From: JBFXDW01 sp050180745
GTDB taxonomy: Bacteria; Pseudomonadota; Alphaproteobacteria; UBA9219
DNA: 23,307 nucleotides
Direction of reading: 5' to 3'
NCBI GenBank assembly: GCA_050180745.1
Contig: JBFXDW010000018.1
Span: forward strand, 1 to 23,307
Shown: positions 7,345 to 15,301 of the stretch, piece after piece
How the letters are laid out: every line of letters begins with the position of its first letter
How positions within the stretch are numbered: the stretch's first letter is position 1
Made by a program: the position numbers and the translations under genes
The notes under the pieces: model-generated
Told to the model about the DNA's origin: nothing
What the model saw: the letters and a program-made list of their open reading frames with translations, nothing else
Databases searched by the model: none

Positions 7345-8349
7345 ATGAGCACTAAACCGCGTATTTTTTCAGGCATGCAACCCACAGGTAACTTGCATTT
7401 AGGCAATTATTTAGGCGCTCTGAAGAACTGGGTTGGCTTACAAGATAATTATGAGTGTTTTTATTGCGTCATGGATTTGCACGCCATTACATTACCCAAA
7501 GACCCACAGGAACTACGCAAAGCCACCCGCGAGGTTGCTTGCGCCTATATTGCCTCAGGCATTGATATCAACAAAAGCGCGTTGATGGTGCAAAGCAGCC
7601 TTCCTGCTCATACTGAATTAGGCTGGATTTTGGGCACGCGCACGCCGTTGGGCTGGTTAAACCGCATGACCCAGTTCAAAGAAAAGGCTGGAAAAAACCG
7701 CGATCGCCAATTGCTGGGGCTTTATAGTTACCCTGTTCTGATGGCGGCCGACATTCTGGCCTATAAAGCCACGCACGTCCCTGTGGGCGAGGACCAAAAG
7801 CAGCATCTTGAGCTCACCCGCGACATCGCCATATCGTTCAATAATGAGTATGGGGAAACCTTCCCTCTGCCTGAGCCCTTGATTCTAGGTGAGGCCACTC
7901 GCGTTATGTCCTTACGCGACGGCACCAAGAAAATGAGCAAGTCAGACGAATCTGAATACTCGCGCATTAACATGACGGACGATGCCGATACGATTGCACT
8001 TAAAATCAGAAAAGCAAAGACAGACCCCCTGCCTTTACCAGAAGAGATAAAAGGCTTTGAAGGGCGTGCCGAGGCTGAGAATCTGGTGACGATCTTTGCC
8101 GCGCTGTCAGATAAAACGAATGAAGATATCCTAGCAACATATGGCGGTACCCAGTTCTCTGAGTTCAAAAAAGAGCTCACGGATCTGGCCGTTACCAAGC
8201 TAACCCCTATCAATGATCGCATGCGGGATTTAATGAAAGACCCTGCTGAGATTGACTCAATTCTACAAAAAGGCTCCGCGCGTGGCCGTGAATTAACCCA
8301 AACCTACCTCAAGGAAATCAAGGAAAAGGTGGGGTTTTGGTCACCATAG
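7345..8349 (+). CDS. trpS: tryptophanyl-tRNA synthetase
   Basis: This is a class I aminoacyl-tRNA synthetase of 334 residues, the usual length for bacterial TrpRS. It charges tRNA-Trp with tryptophan. The HIGH-type motif is in PTGNLHLGNYLGAL (residues 13-26), the TrpRS signature GEDQ is at 148-151, and KMSKS at 196-200. The ATG at 7345 is preceded by AGGA at a 9-base spacing. A TTG two codons earlier is less likely. It follows murJ closely, a pairing seen in many alphaproteobacteria. No terminator is evident directly after it. Confidence 0.96.
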   Translation: MSTKPRIFSGMQPTGNLHLGNYLGALKNWVGLQDNYECFYCVMDLHAITLPKDPQELRKATREVACAYIASGIDINKSALMVQSSLPAHTELGWILGTRTPLGWLNRMTQFKEKAGKNRDRQLLGLYSYPVLMAADILAYKATHVPVGEDQKQHLELTRDIAISFNNEYGETFPLPEPLILGEATRVMSLRDGTKKMSKSDESEYSRINMTDDADTIALKIRKAKTDPLPLPEEIKGFEGRAEAENLVTIFAALSDKTNEDILATYGGTQFSEFKKELTDLAVTKLTPINDRMRDLMKDPAEIDSILQKGSARGRELTQTYLKEIKEKVGFWSP

Positions 8350-8386
8350 GGGGCTAATCGTTAACACGATCCCGAACTCGAAATGG

Positions 8387-8432
8387 AATCGAAATTGTTT
8401 CGATTGTTTTAGTGGGGAATTTTGTGTAGAAT
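8387..8432 (+). promoter_or_regulatory. possible promoter with overlapping palindrome upstream of the NYN gene
   Basis: A perfect inverted repeat, AATCGAAA-ttg-TTTCGATT, spans 8387-8405. TTGTTT at 8404-8409 and TAGAAT at 8427-8432 are separated by 17 bases and resemble -35 and -10 boxes. The palindrome touches the -35, as an operator might. It could instead be a weak hairpin ending the trpS transcript. Confidence 0.35.
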
Positions 8433-8510
8433 GTGACCATTGAGAATTTGGCAGTTACGCTATTTTTTGTTATGGTTAATGGCAAAGACTTTTTTGAAAG
8501 AGGTAAAAAG

Positions 8511-9155
8511 ATGATTTTTTATAAAGAAGAACGTATGGCAATGTTTATCGACGGGGCCAATCTTTACGCAGCATCACGGGGGCTAGGGTTTGATATCGAC
8601 TACAAAAGGTTGATCGAACTTTTTGCAGGTCGTGGTCGTCTCGTTCGTGCGTTCTACTATACAGCACTGGTTGAGAATGAGGAATATTCCCCCATCCGTC
8701 CACTTGTTGATTGGTTGGATTACAATGGCTACGCGATGGTTACCAAACCAACGAAAGAATTTACGGATGCGTTTGGCCGCCGCAAAATCAAAGGGAATAT
8801 GGATATCGAGCTCGCCATTGACGTTATGGAGATGTGCGAAAAGGTTGAGCATATCATCATCTTCTCTGGTGATGGTGACTTCCGCCGCTTGGTTGAAGCC
8901 TGCCAACGCAAAGGCGTACGGGTCAGTGTTGTAAGCACAATGCGCACCTCCCCGCCAATGGTTGCTGATGAGCTCCGTCGTCAAGCCGATAACTTTATCG
9001 AACTGAACGATCTGATGCCGCATATCGCGCGCGCTCGTGATCCAAATGCGCCAGCGCTAACGCCAGAAGTTGCGGCTGATCCTCAACCTTCAATAGAGGA
9101 CATTGCAGACGACATGGAAAAAACGCGCGCTGAGTTGGAACAAGAGGTTGCATAA
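8511..9155 (+). CDS. NYN domain protein (DUF88/LabA-like putative nuclease)
   Basis: The 214-residue protein has a PIN-like NYN fold of the DUF88 group. Acidic residues expected for a metal-dependent ribonuclease site are present: D14 in MFIDGANLY, D98 in GNMDIELAID, and D121/D123 in FSGDGDF. SVVSTMRTSPP and ADELRRQADNFIEL complete the conserved core to about residue 170. A low-complexity acidic and Ala/Pro tail of about 40 residues follows. The ATG at 8511 has AGAGGT 5-9 bases upstream, so the longer open frame from 8433 is not needed. Near-identical architecture is widespread in Alphaproteobacteria, but I know of no firmly established substrate. A strong terminator follows, so the gene probably ends a transcription unit. 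Confidence 0.85.
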   Translation: MIFYKEERMAMFIDGANLYAASRGLGFDIDYKRLIELFAGRGRLVRAFYYTALVENEEYSPIRPLVDWLDYNGYAMVTKPTKEFTDAFGRRKIKGNMDIELAIDVMEMCEKVEHIIIFSGDGDFRRLVEACQRKGVRVSVVSTMRTSPPMVADELRRQADNFIELNDLMPHIARARDPNAPALTPEVAADPQPSIEDIADDMEKTRAELEQEVA

Positions 9156-9175
9156 CGCGCTTTTCGCAAGATAAC

Positions 9176-9216
9176 AAAAAGCCCGAAGGATAGGATGTCC
9201 TTCGGGCTTTTTGTTT
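9176..9216 (+). terminator. strong intrinsic terminator after the NYN gene
   Basis: A perfect 15-bp stem (9176-9190 with 9198-9212, core GCCCGAAGGA/TCCTTCGGGC) has a 7-base loop and ends in a T-rich run. It lies 20 bases past the NYN stop and isolates that unit from dnaN. The A-run on the other side could make it work in both directions. Confidence 0.93.
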
Positions 9217-9302
9217 GCCTCAACTCTTCTCTAGCGTTAGTTAGCCATATCTGTTATCTTCCCCATAGAATCTATAACATGTTGTTCTAGGGGATTTTTT
9301 CC

Positions 9303-10418
9303 ATGAAAATAACGCTTGAGCGCGCCGCCCTTCTTAAATGCCTTGGCCACGTCCAAAGCGTTGTCGAAAAACGGAATACGATTCCTGTCTTAGCCAATGT
9401 TCTAATTCGCGCAGAAGGCGAACAGGCCTCTTTCTCTGCAACCGACATGGAGATTGAAGTCAATGAAATCCTTGCCTGCACCGTCTCTAAATCAGGTGCC
9501 GTAACAGCCCCAGCCCACACACTTTATGAGATCGTCCGTAAGCTCCCTGATGGCGCGCAAGTGGAACTTCACGCTGGTGATAATGGCCAACTTATCCTCT
9601 CGGCAGGCCGCTCGCAATTCAAGCTTGGCTGCTTGCCGGTTGAGGATTTTCCTAAAATGCCGGACAGCGACTATAGGCACAGCTTTGCGATAGGCGCTGA
9701 GGATCTGCGCATCCTAATCGACAGCACACGCTTTGCTATTTCGCTCGAGGAAACACGCTATTACCTGAATGGCATCTATATGCACACCACGACCGCAGAC
9801 GATGTTGAGGTGCTGCGTGCGGTTGCTACAGATGGCCACAGGCTGGCTCGCCTTGAAATGCCTGCCCCAGAAGGATCTAAAGGCCTTAACGGCATTATCG
9901 TACCGCGCAAGACCGTGGGCGAGGTTCGTAAACTGGTTGATGAGATTTCTTCACCTGTTGAAATCGCGCTCTCCAGCTCTAAAGTTCGCTTTACCTTCGA
10001 AGGCGTGGTCATTGCCTCAAAACTGATTGATGGCACTTTCCCCGATTATGAGCGCGTAATTCCAGACGAAAACGAACACATGCTCATGACAGACGCAAAA
10101 GCCTTAGCCGCTGCTGTCGATCGCGTCGCCACAATCTCAACCGAGAAATCCCGCGCCGTAAAGTTAAGCATCTCAGCCGGACAAGTAGTTCTCAGTGCTA
10201 ATGCGCCCGAAGCAGGAAGTGCTTCAGAAGAGCTAGCGGTCAATTACGATGGCCCAGAGATGGAAATCGGATTCAACGCCCGCTATCTCTTAGACATCTT
10301 GCAACAGATCAAAGGCGATGGTGTACGGTTTGCCTTGGCAGATTCATCCGCTCCAGCAATCGTGCAGGACACAAGCGACAGCACCGCACTTTATGTCCTG
10401 ATGCCGATGCGGGTCTAG
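9303..10418 (+). CDS. dnaN: DNA polymerase III beta subunit (sliding clamp)
   Basis: This 371-residue clamp has the three-domain length expected for bacterial beta. It dimerises around DNA and tethers Pol III and other partners. Recognisable stretches include RNTIPVLANVLI (about 23-34), FSATDMEIE (about 44-52), RAVATDGHRLA (about 174-184) and a C-terminal YVLMPMRV that forms part of the peptide-binding pocket. The ATG follows AGGGGA at about 8 bases. dnaN precedes recF as in many bacteria, but dnaA is not immediately upstream; the neighbour is the NYN gene and its terminator. A dnaN promoter is expected in 9217-9302, and I see no convincing DnaA boxes there. Confidence 0.96.
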   Translation: MKITLERAALLKCLGHVQSVVEKRNTIPVLANVLIRAEGEQASFSATDMEIEVNEILACTVSKSGAVTAPAHTLYEIVRKLPDGAQVELHAGDNGQLILSAGRSQFKLGCLPVEDFPKMPDSDYRHSFAIGAEDLRILIDSTRFAISLEETRYYLNGIYMHTTTADDVEVLRAVATDGHRLARLEMPAPEGSKGLNGIIVPRKTVGEVRKLVDEISSPVEIALSSSKVRFTFEGVVIASKLIDGTFPDYERVIPDENEHMLMTDAKALAAAVDRVATISTEKSRAVKLSISAGQVVLSANAPEAGSASEELAVNYDGPEMEIGFNARYLLDILQQIKGDGVRFALADSSAPAIVQDTSDSTALYVLMPMRV

Positions 10419-10424
10419 CGGAGG

Positions 10425-10478
10425 TCGGGGATCAGGGGTCGGGGAAACAGTGTGTCGGTAGGTCGGTACATCAGTAGA
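10425..10478. repeat. G-rich heptads and a TCGGTA octad tract after dnaN
   Basis: TCGGGGA, TCAGGGG and TCGGGGA run in perfect tandem at 10425-10445, starting 6 bases after the dnaN stop. A second short-period tract follows at 10455-10478: TCGGTAGG, TCGGTACA, TCAGTAGA (period 8). Neither is coding. Confidence 0.75.
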
Positions 10479-10519
10479 AGCTTTGTTGTTTCTTTCTCTC
10501 CCCCTTTTTTCTACCCTTT

Positions 10520-10585
10520 CCGTCATTCCCGCCTTCCCCCTACGCTACTTCGTAGCTTCGGCGCGACAGGTCGCGGGAATGACGG
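10520..10585. repeat. dispersed-type palindrome with CGTCATTCCCGC ends
   Basis: A perfect 13-bp outer stem pairs 10520-10532 (CCGTCATTCCCGC) with 10573-10585. An inner CTACG/CGTAG stem lies at 10540-10555. The terminal motif is the kind found in dispersed palindromic repeats such as neisserial dRS3 (ATTCCC/GGGAAT), and it partly matches the hairpins in the 99-273 element. Confidence 0.8.
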
Positions 10586-10630
10586 AGGTGTTGTTGAGGG
10601 TTGGGAGAGAAACGCAAAAGAAAGTCTCCC

Positions 10631-10658
10631 TAAATGCTAAATGCCAAATCCTAAATGC
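10631..10658. repeat. TAAATGC-type heptad tract
   Basis: Four exact 7-base units, TAAATGC, TAAATGC, CAAATCC and TAAATGC, lie about 25 bases before the recF start. They are an A-rich variant of the TGAATGC/TGAATCC units found just downstream. Confidence 0.8.
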
Positions 10659-10683
10659 TTTTTTATTTTGGAAAAAACACATA

Positions 10684-11844
10684 ATGGAATCCCCTCTGAA
10701 TCCTGAATGCCGAATCCTGAATCCTGATTCGCTCTCTATCCAACAGCTCACGCTCTTCAATTTCCGTAATTATGGCGATCTTCGCCTAAACCTAACCCCT
10801 GCGCCAATCGTGCTCACGGGGCCCAACGGTGCAGGAAAAACAAACATTCTTGAGGCCGTATCTCTGCTCGTCCCTGGGCGTGGCTTGTGTAGTGCACCTC
10901 CAGCCGAGTGGCAAAATAAACGCGCTTCAGCACCATGGGCTGTCGCGGCTTATCTCGACACACTTCATGGAGAAACCATGATTGGGACGGGGCGTGATCC
11001 AATGGACCCCACGAATGATCGACGAATTGTGCATATTGATGGACGCGAAATACGCAGCCAGCAAAAACTGGCCGAACACGTTGTTATGGCATGGATAACA
11101 CCTGATATTGATCGCGTCCTTGTTGAAGGACCTTCGGCGCGGCGCAGCCTCATTGACCGGATGGCCTTCAGCTTTGATCCTTCGCATCGAGGACGTGTCA
11201 GCCGTTATGAGAAAGCAATGCGCGAACGCTTGCGCCTTCTGAAAGATGGGATTCATGACAAAAGCTGGCTCAGCGCACTTGAAGATGAAATGGCAAGTTC
11301 TGGCGTTGCTATTGCGGCGGCCCGTCTTGAACTTATTAATAGGCTCTGTTCTGCCGTAGCCGAAACACGAAGTGAGTTCCCTCGTGCAGCCTTAGCCATC
11401 AGCGGCTTTGCCGAGGATAAATTAAAAGAAAGCCCTGCGCTTTTAGTCGAAGATGTTCTCCGCGAGGCTTTAGCTACCGCACGAGCAGAAGACGCCGCAA
11501 GAGGAATCTCCACCATAGGCCCGCATCGCAGCGATCTTGAAGTCACACATGCCACGCGCCATTGTCCGGCACATTTATGTTCAACAGGAGAACAAAAAGC
11601 GCTGTTAGTTGCCATAATGCTGGCCTATGTCCGTTTGATCGCACAGGTAAGAGAAAGAAAACCGCTCTTTCTGCTTGATGACATCACAGCCCATCTTGAT
11701 ACGCGCCGCCGCCATGCCCTGTTTGAAGAGATTGCCGCTTTAGAAATTCAAGCGTGGATGACAGGTACAGACAAATCCTTTTTTGAAGGCTTGCCCACAA
11801 ACACACAGTATTTCTCTGTCGATGACGCTGTTGTGAGGGGGTAA
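10684..11844 (+). CDS. recF: DNA replication and repair protein RecF
   Basis: This is a 386-residue SMC-like ATPase that loads RecA at gaps. The Walker A GPNGAGKTN follows the family N-terminal pattern LTLFNFRNYGDLRL. The ABC-type signature STGEQKALL and Walker B LLDDITAHLD lie near the C-terminus. The frame is open back to 10483, but that part is repeat and spacer. The ATG at 10684 (weak GGA about 10 bases upstream) is the first plausible start. The first about 17 codons are unusual: they are read through four tandem heptads (10697-10724), and the family core starts only around codon 19. No in-frame ATG, GTG or TTG lies closer to the core. recF ends convergently with ppdK. Confidence 0.93.
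   Translation: MESPLNPECRILNPDSLSIQQLTLFNFRNYGDLRLNLTPAPIVLTGPNGAGKTNILEAVSLLVPGRGLCSAPPAEWQNKRASAPWAVAAYLDTLHGETMIGTGRDPMDPTNDRRIVHIDGREIRSQQKLAEHVVMAWITPDIDRVLVEGPSARRSLIDRMAFSFDPSHRGRVSRYEKAMRERLRLLKDGIHDKSWLSALEDEMASSGVAIAAARLELINRLCSAVAETRSEFPRAALAISGFAEDKLKESPALLVEDVLREALATARAEDAARGISTIGPHRSDLEVTHATRHCPAHLCSTGEQKALLVAIMLAYVRLIAQVRERKPLFLLDDITAHLDTRRRHALFEEIAALEIQAWMTGTDKSFFEGLPTNTQYFSVDDAVVRG
10697..10724. repeat. heptad tract inside the start of recF
   Basis: Four exact units (TGAATCC, TGAATGC, CGAATCC, TGAATCC) lie inside the recF reading frame, giving the peptide segment NPECRILNP. They are the same units as at 11888-11922 and 2865-2878. Confidence 0.85.
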
Positions 11845-11955
11845 TCGGGGATCAAGGGGTCAGGGGTCGGGGATGGAGGAAGCCCCCTGAATCCTGAATG
11901 CTGAATCCTGAATGCCGAATCCGGCAATCCTCGCTAATCCCCGACCCCCGATCCC
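11845..11955. repeat. compound heptad repeat between convergent recF and ppdK
   Basis: This has three parts in order. G-rich units TCGGGGA, TCAAGGGG, TCAGGGG and TCGGGGA lie at 11845-11873. Five exact heptads TGAATCC, TGAATGC, TGAATCC, TGAATGC and CGAATCC lie at 11888-11922. An inverted copy of the G-rich tract lies at 11938-11955 (TCCCCGA, CCCCCGA, TCCC). The inverted G-rich ends can pair around the central heptads, so in RNA from either strand the spacer could fold into a long stem that might stop converging transcripts. It fills essentially the whole gap between the two genes. Confidence 0.85.
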
Positions 11956-11957
11956 TT

Positions 11958-14657
11958 TTACGCTGCCTCTTGCTTAGCTAGACGATCTTTAGCCGTCTCG
12001 ATCGCGGCTTGTGCCGCGGCAAGGCGTGCGATCGGCACACGATACGGAGAACAAGAAACGTAATTCAGTCCAACGGCATGACAGAACTTGACCGAGGCCG
12101 GATCGCCGCCGTGCTCGCCACAAATGCCCAGCTTAATGTTGCTGCGCGTAGCGCGGCCTCGCTCAGTGGCGATCTTAACAAGCTCGCCCACGCCATCTTG
12201 ATCCAGTGTCACGAACGGGTCTTGATCAAGCACGCCCGCGCGCACATAGTCAGGCAAGAAGTTCCCCGCATCATCACGCGACAACCCAAAGGTTGTTTGC
12301 GTCAAATCATTCGTACCAAAGCTAAAGAACTCCGCCGTCTTGGCAATCTCGCCCGCCTGCAGCGCCGCACGAGGCAGCTCAATCATCGTTCCAACCAGAT
12401 ATTCGAATTCAACGCCAGCACTCTTCATCATTTCATTGGCAATGCTACGTACCATTTGTTCCAAACGATCCAGCTCAGCCTTAACAGAAATAAGAGGTAT
12501 CATCACTTCCGGCAGCACCGTTTTGCCCGCCTGCTTCATGGCAATCACAGCACCAAAAATAGCCCGCGCTTGCATCTCGTAAATCTCGGGATACGTAATG
12601 CCCAAACGGCACCCACGATGCCCCAGCATCGGATTGGCCTCATGCAACATAGAGGCACGTCGCGAAACAACATCAACGCTAACCCCCGCCGCAGCCGCCA
12701 CAGCCGCGATTTCACTTTCCGTTTTAGGCAAGAACTCATGAAGAGGCGGATCAAGAAGACGAATGGTAACCGGCAGGCCATCCATGATAGAAAAGATTTC
12801 TTCAAAATCTTTTTGCTGCATCGGCAATAATTTATCCAGCGCCGCACGGCGGCCCTTTTCATCTGTGGCCACAATCATTTCACGTACCGCCACAATCCGC
12901 TCTTCATCAAAGAACATATGCTCGGTCCGGCACAGGCCTATCCCTTCGGCTCCAAATTTCAGAGCCGTATTCGTGTCCAAACTCGTCTCAGCATTCGCCC
13001 TAACCTTCAAGGTCCGGAACTCGTCCGCCCAGCTCATCAACTCGGCAAAGTCGCCTGAAAGCTGAGGCTGAATCGTAGGCATCTTGCCAACCATGATTTC
13101 TCCGGCAGAGCCATCAATCGTAATCGTCTCACCCTGCTTAATTGTCACACCACGAGACACCATTTCTTTCTTGGTGTAATCCATATGAATCTCGCCCGCA
13201 CCCGCAACGCAAGCCCGCCCCATGCCGCGCGCAACAACAGCCGCATGACTTGTCATGCCGCCACGGCTTGTCACAATACCAGCGGAGGCCGCCATACCAT
13301 GAATATCCTCAGGGCTTGTTTCAACGCGGCAGAGAATAACCCTTTGCCCCGTTTGCGCCATAGCCTCAGCCTCATCCGCCGTAAAAACAGCCACACCCGA
13401 AGCCGCGCCGGGCGAGGCAGGAAGCCCCTTGGCCAACATGTTGCGCGTAGCCTTAGGGTCCAACATAGGATGCAAAAGCTGATCCAGCGCTGCTGGATCA
13501 ATGCGCTTGACGGCTTCCTCTTTGCTGATGAGGCCCTCTTTGACCATCTCAACCGCGATGCGAATAGCCGCAGGAGCGGTCCTTTTGCCGGTGCGCGTTT
13601 GCAGCATATAAAGCTTGCCCTGCTGGACAGTGAACTCCAAATCCTGCATGTCGCGATAATGCTTTTCAAGACGCAAGCGCACATCATTAAATTGCGCAAA
13701 AACCTCTGGCATAACTTCTTCCATCGCGGGAAGATGAGAGTCATTGTCCTCCTTGCCCTTTACGGTCAAATGCTGAGGCGTCCGAATACCCGCGACAACA
13801 TCCTCGCCTTGCGCGTTGACAAGATACTCGCCATAAAACGCATTCTCACCTGTCGAAGGGTTCCGCGTAAAAGCCACGCCCGTACAGCAATCCTCGCCCA
13901 TATTGCCAAAGACCATGGCTTGGACGTTGACGGCGGTACCCCACGAGGCGGGAATATCATTCAACCGCCGATACGTAATCGCACGTTGGTTCATCCATGA
14001 CCCAAACACAGCGCCAATCGCACCCCATAATTGATCTTCAACCTTCTGCGGGAAAGGCTTGCCCGTTTCTTTTTCAACAACCGCGAAATACTGGGCGATA
14101 ACCTCTTGCCAATCTTCGGCTGTCAGGGCTGTATCTTGCGTCACGCCTTGGCTCAGTTTCATGTCATCCATGATGCTTTCGAACTTATGCATCTGTATTT
14201 CGAGAACAACCGAACCATACATTTGGATAAAGCGGCGATAGCTATCATAGGCAAAACGAGCATCCCCACTGCGCACGACCAGCCCCTTGACGGTTGCATC
14301 ATTCAAACCAAGGTTCAAAATCGTATCCATCATCCCAGGCATAGAGGCCCGCGCCCCTGACCTTACCGATACCAACAAAGGATTGGATGCATCTCCGAAT
14401 TTTGCACCTACAGTCGTCTCAATGCCCGCAAGCGCCGCTATAACTTGGCTCTTTAATTCTTCGGGATAGCTTTTCTCATTTTCATAATAATGGGTGCAAA
14501 CTTCCGTCGTGATCGTAAAACCAGGAGGCACAGGCAAGCCCAGATTATTCATCTCAGCAAGGCCAGCGCCCTTACCGCCCAGAAGATTACGCATCTCAGC
14601 GGTCCCTTCTGCTTTACCGTCACCGAAAGAATAAACCCACTTATGCGCAGTCGTCAT
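11958..14657 (-). CDS. ppdK: pyruvate, phosphate dikinase
   Basis: The 899-residue enzyme interconverts pyruvate, ATP and phosphate with PEP, AMP and pyrophosphate. All parts are present. The N-terminal ATP-grasp domain begins LLGGKGAGLAEM. The swivelling phosphohistidine domain has GGMTSHAAVVARGMG, with the catalytic His at about residue 471. The C-terminal PEP/pyruvate barrel has GLCRTEHMFF, FGTNDLTQTTFG and the catalytic Cys in CGEHGGDP. I use the ATG at 14657, preceded by AGGGAG, rather than one 10 codons upstream, because the family core starts soon after. rnhA is upstream on the same strand across a 133-base gap. The gene supports gluconeogenesis or pyrophosphate-linked glycolysis. No regulatory protein gene (PDRP) is seen nearby. 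Confidence 0.96.
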   Translation of the reverse strand: MTTAHKWVYSFGDGKAEGTAEMRNLLGGKGAGLAEMNNLGLPVPPGFTITTEVCTHYYENEKSYPEELKSQVIAALAGIETTVGAKFGDASNPLLVSVRSGARASMPGMMDTILNLGLNDATVKGLVVRSGDARFAYDSYRRFIQMYGSVVLEIQMHKFESIMDDMKLSQGVTQDTALTAEDWQEVIAQYFAVVEKETGKPFPQKVEDQLWGAIGAVFGSWMNQRAITYRRLNDIPASWGTAVNVQAMVFGNMGEDCCTGVAFTRNPSTGENAFYGEYLVNAQGEDVVAGIRTPQHLTVKGKEDNDSHLPAMEEVMPEVFAQFNDVRLRLEKHYRDMQDLEFTVQQGKLYMLQTRTGKRTAPAAIRIAVEMVKEGLISKEEAVKRIDPAALDQLLHPMLDPKATRNMLAKGLPASPGAASGVAVFTADEAEAMAQTGQRVILCRVETSPEDIHGMAASAGIVTSRGGMTSHAAVVARGMGRACVAGAGEIHMDYTKKEMVSRGVTIKQGETITIDGSAGEIMVGKMPTIQPQLSGDFAELMSWADEFRTLKVRANAETSLDTNTALKFGAEGIGLCRTEHMFFDEERIVAVREMIVATDEKGRRAALDKLLPMQQKDFEEIFSIMDGLPVTIRLLDPPLHEFLPKTESEIAAVAAAAGVSVDVVSRRASMLHEANPMLGHRGCRLGITYPEIYEMQARAIFGAVIAMKQAGKTVLPEVMIPLISVKAELDRLEQMVRSIANEMMKSAGVEFEYLVGTMIELPRAALQAGEIAKTAEFFSFGTNDLTQTTFGLSRDDAGNFLPDYVRAGVLDQDPFVTLDQDGVGELVKIATERGRATRSNIKLGICGEHGGDPASVKFCHAVGLNYVSCSPYRVPIARLAAAQAAIETAKDRLAKQEAA

Positions 14658-14790
14658 GAGGAAGCTCCCTTTGTTTTTAAAACACATAAAGACGAGGGCA
14701 AACTACTCTGAAAACAAAGAGATAACAACCGATTCGGGCATAAAAATGAGCTAAATCACAATGCAGCGCACAATGTGAAAGAGGACTTCT

Positions 14791-15234
14791 TTAGGCCTCT
14801 TCGGCACCACGTCGAGCTAGCTCGTCCACACGCTCATTCTCAGCGTGGCCTGCATGGCCTTTAACCCAATGTAATTGGACATCGTGCTTTTCCATCAAAG
14901 TGATAAGTCGTTGCCACAGATCAACATTCTTAACCGGCTTCTTGGCCGCTGTTTTCCAGCCATTTTTGATCCATCCGGCCACCCATTTTTCCAGCCCATT
15001 TTTAAGATATTGGCTATCTGTAGTCAGCTCAACGCTCATGGGGCGCTTAAGGCTCTCAAGCGCCATAATGGCCGCCATCATCTCCATGCGGTTATTAGTA
15101 GTATCCGCCTCAGCGCCATAAAGCTCTTTTTCTTGTCCTCCATAGCACAACAATGCCCCCCAGCCCCCAGGGCCCGGATTCCCCGAACAAGCTCCATCGG
15201 TAAAAATCACGACCTTTTTTTCTGCCTTTGTCAT
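14791..15234 (-). CDS. rnhA: ribonuclease HI
   Basis: The 147-residue enzyme cleaves RNA in RNA–DNA hybrids. The full catalytic set is visible: D13 in FTDGACSGNPGPGGWG, E51 in NNRMEMMA, D73 in TTDSQYL, H127 in VKGHAGH and D137 in ERVDELARRG. They align with D10, E48, D70, H124 and D134 of the E. coli enzyme with a constant offset of 3. The ATG at 15234 has AAGGTCAGA directly upstream. It is divergent from the glycosyltransferase gene across 67 bases of AT-rich DNA that must hold at least one promoter. Confidence 0.96.
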   Translation of the reverse strand: MTKAEKKVVIFTDGACSGNPGPGGWGALLCYGGQEKELYGAEADTTNNRMEMMAAIMALESLKRPMSVELTTDSQYLKNGLEKWVAGWIKNGWKTAAKKPVKNVDLWQRLITLMEKHDVQLHWVKGHAGHAENERVDELARRGAEEA

Positions 15235-15301
15235 TCTGACCTTTTTCGCGTAAGTTTTAAAAAAATGAATTTATAAGATTTTAAAAAAGGAATCCACAGC
15301 C

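Noticed and set aside
7761..8222. 153-codon minus-strand frame inside trpS
   Set aside because: It is antisense to conserved TrpRS motifs, serine-rich, and has no similarity I recognise.
9217..9302. Replication origin upstream of dnaN
   Set aside because: The interval is short, has no recognisable DnaA boxes and no AT-rich repeat array.
10483..10683. In-frame extension upstream of recF (67 more codons)
   Set aside because: It translates repeat and palindrome sequence with no RecF similarity; the ATG at 10684 is a sufficient start.
12009..14000. Long plus-strand open frames opposite ppdK (273 and 271 codons)
   Set aside because: They are antisense shadows of a well-supported gene; their translations are rich in Arg, His and Asn with no domain and no ribosome-binding site.
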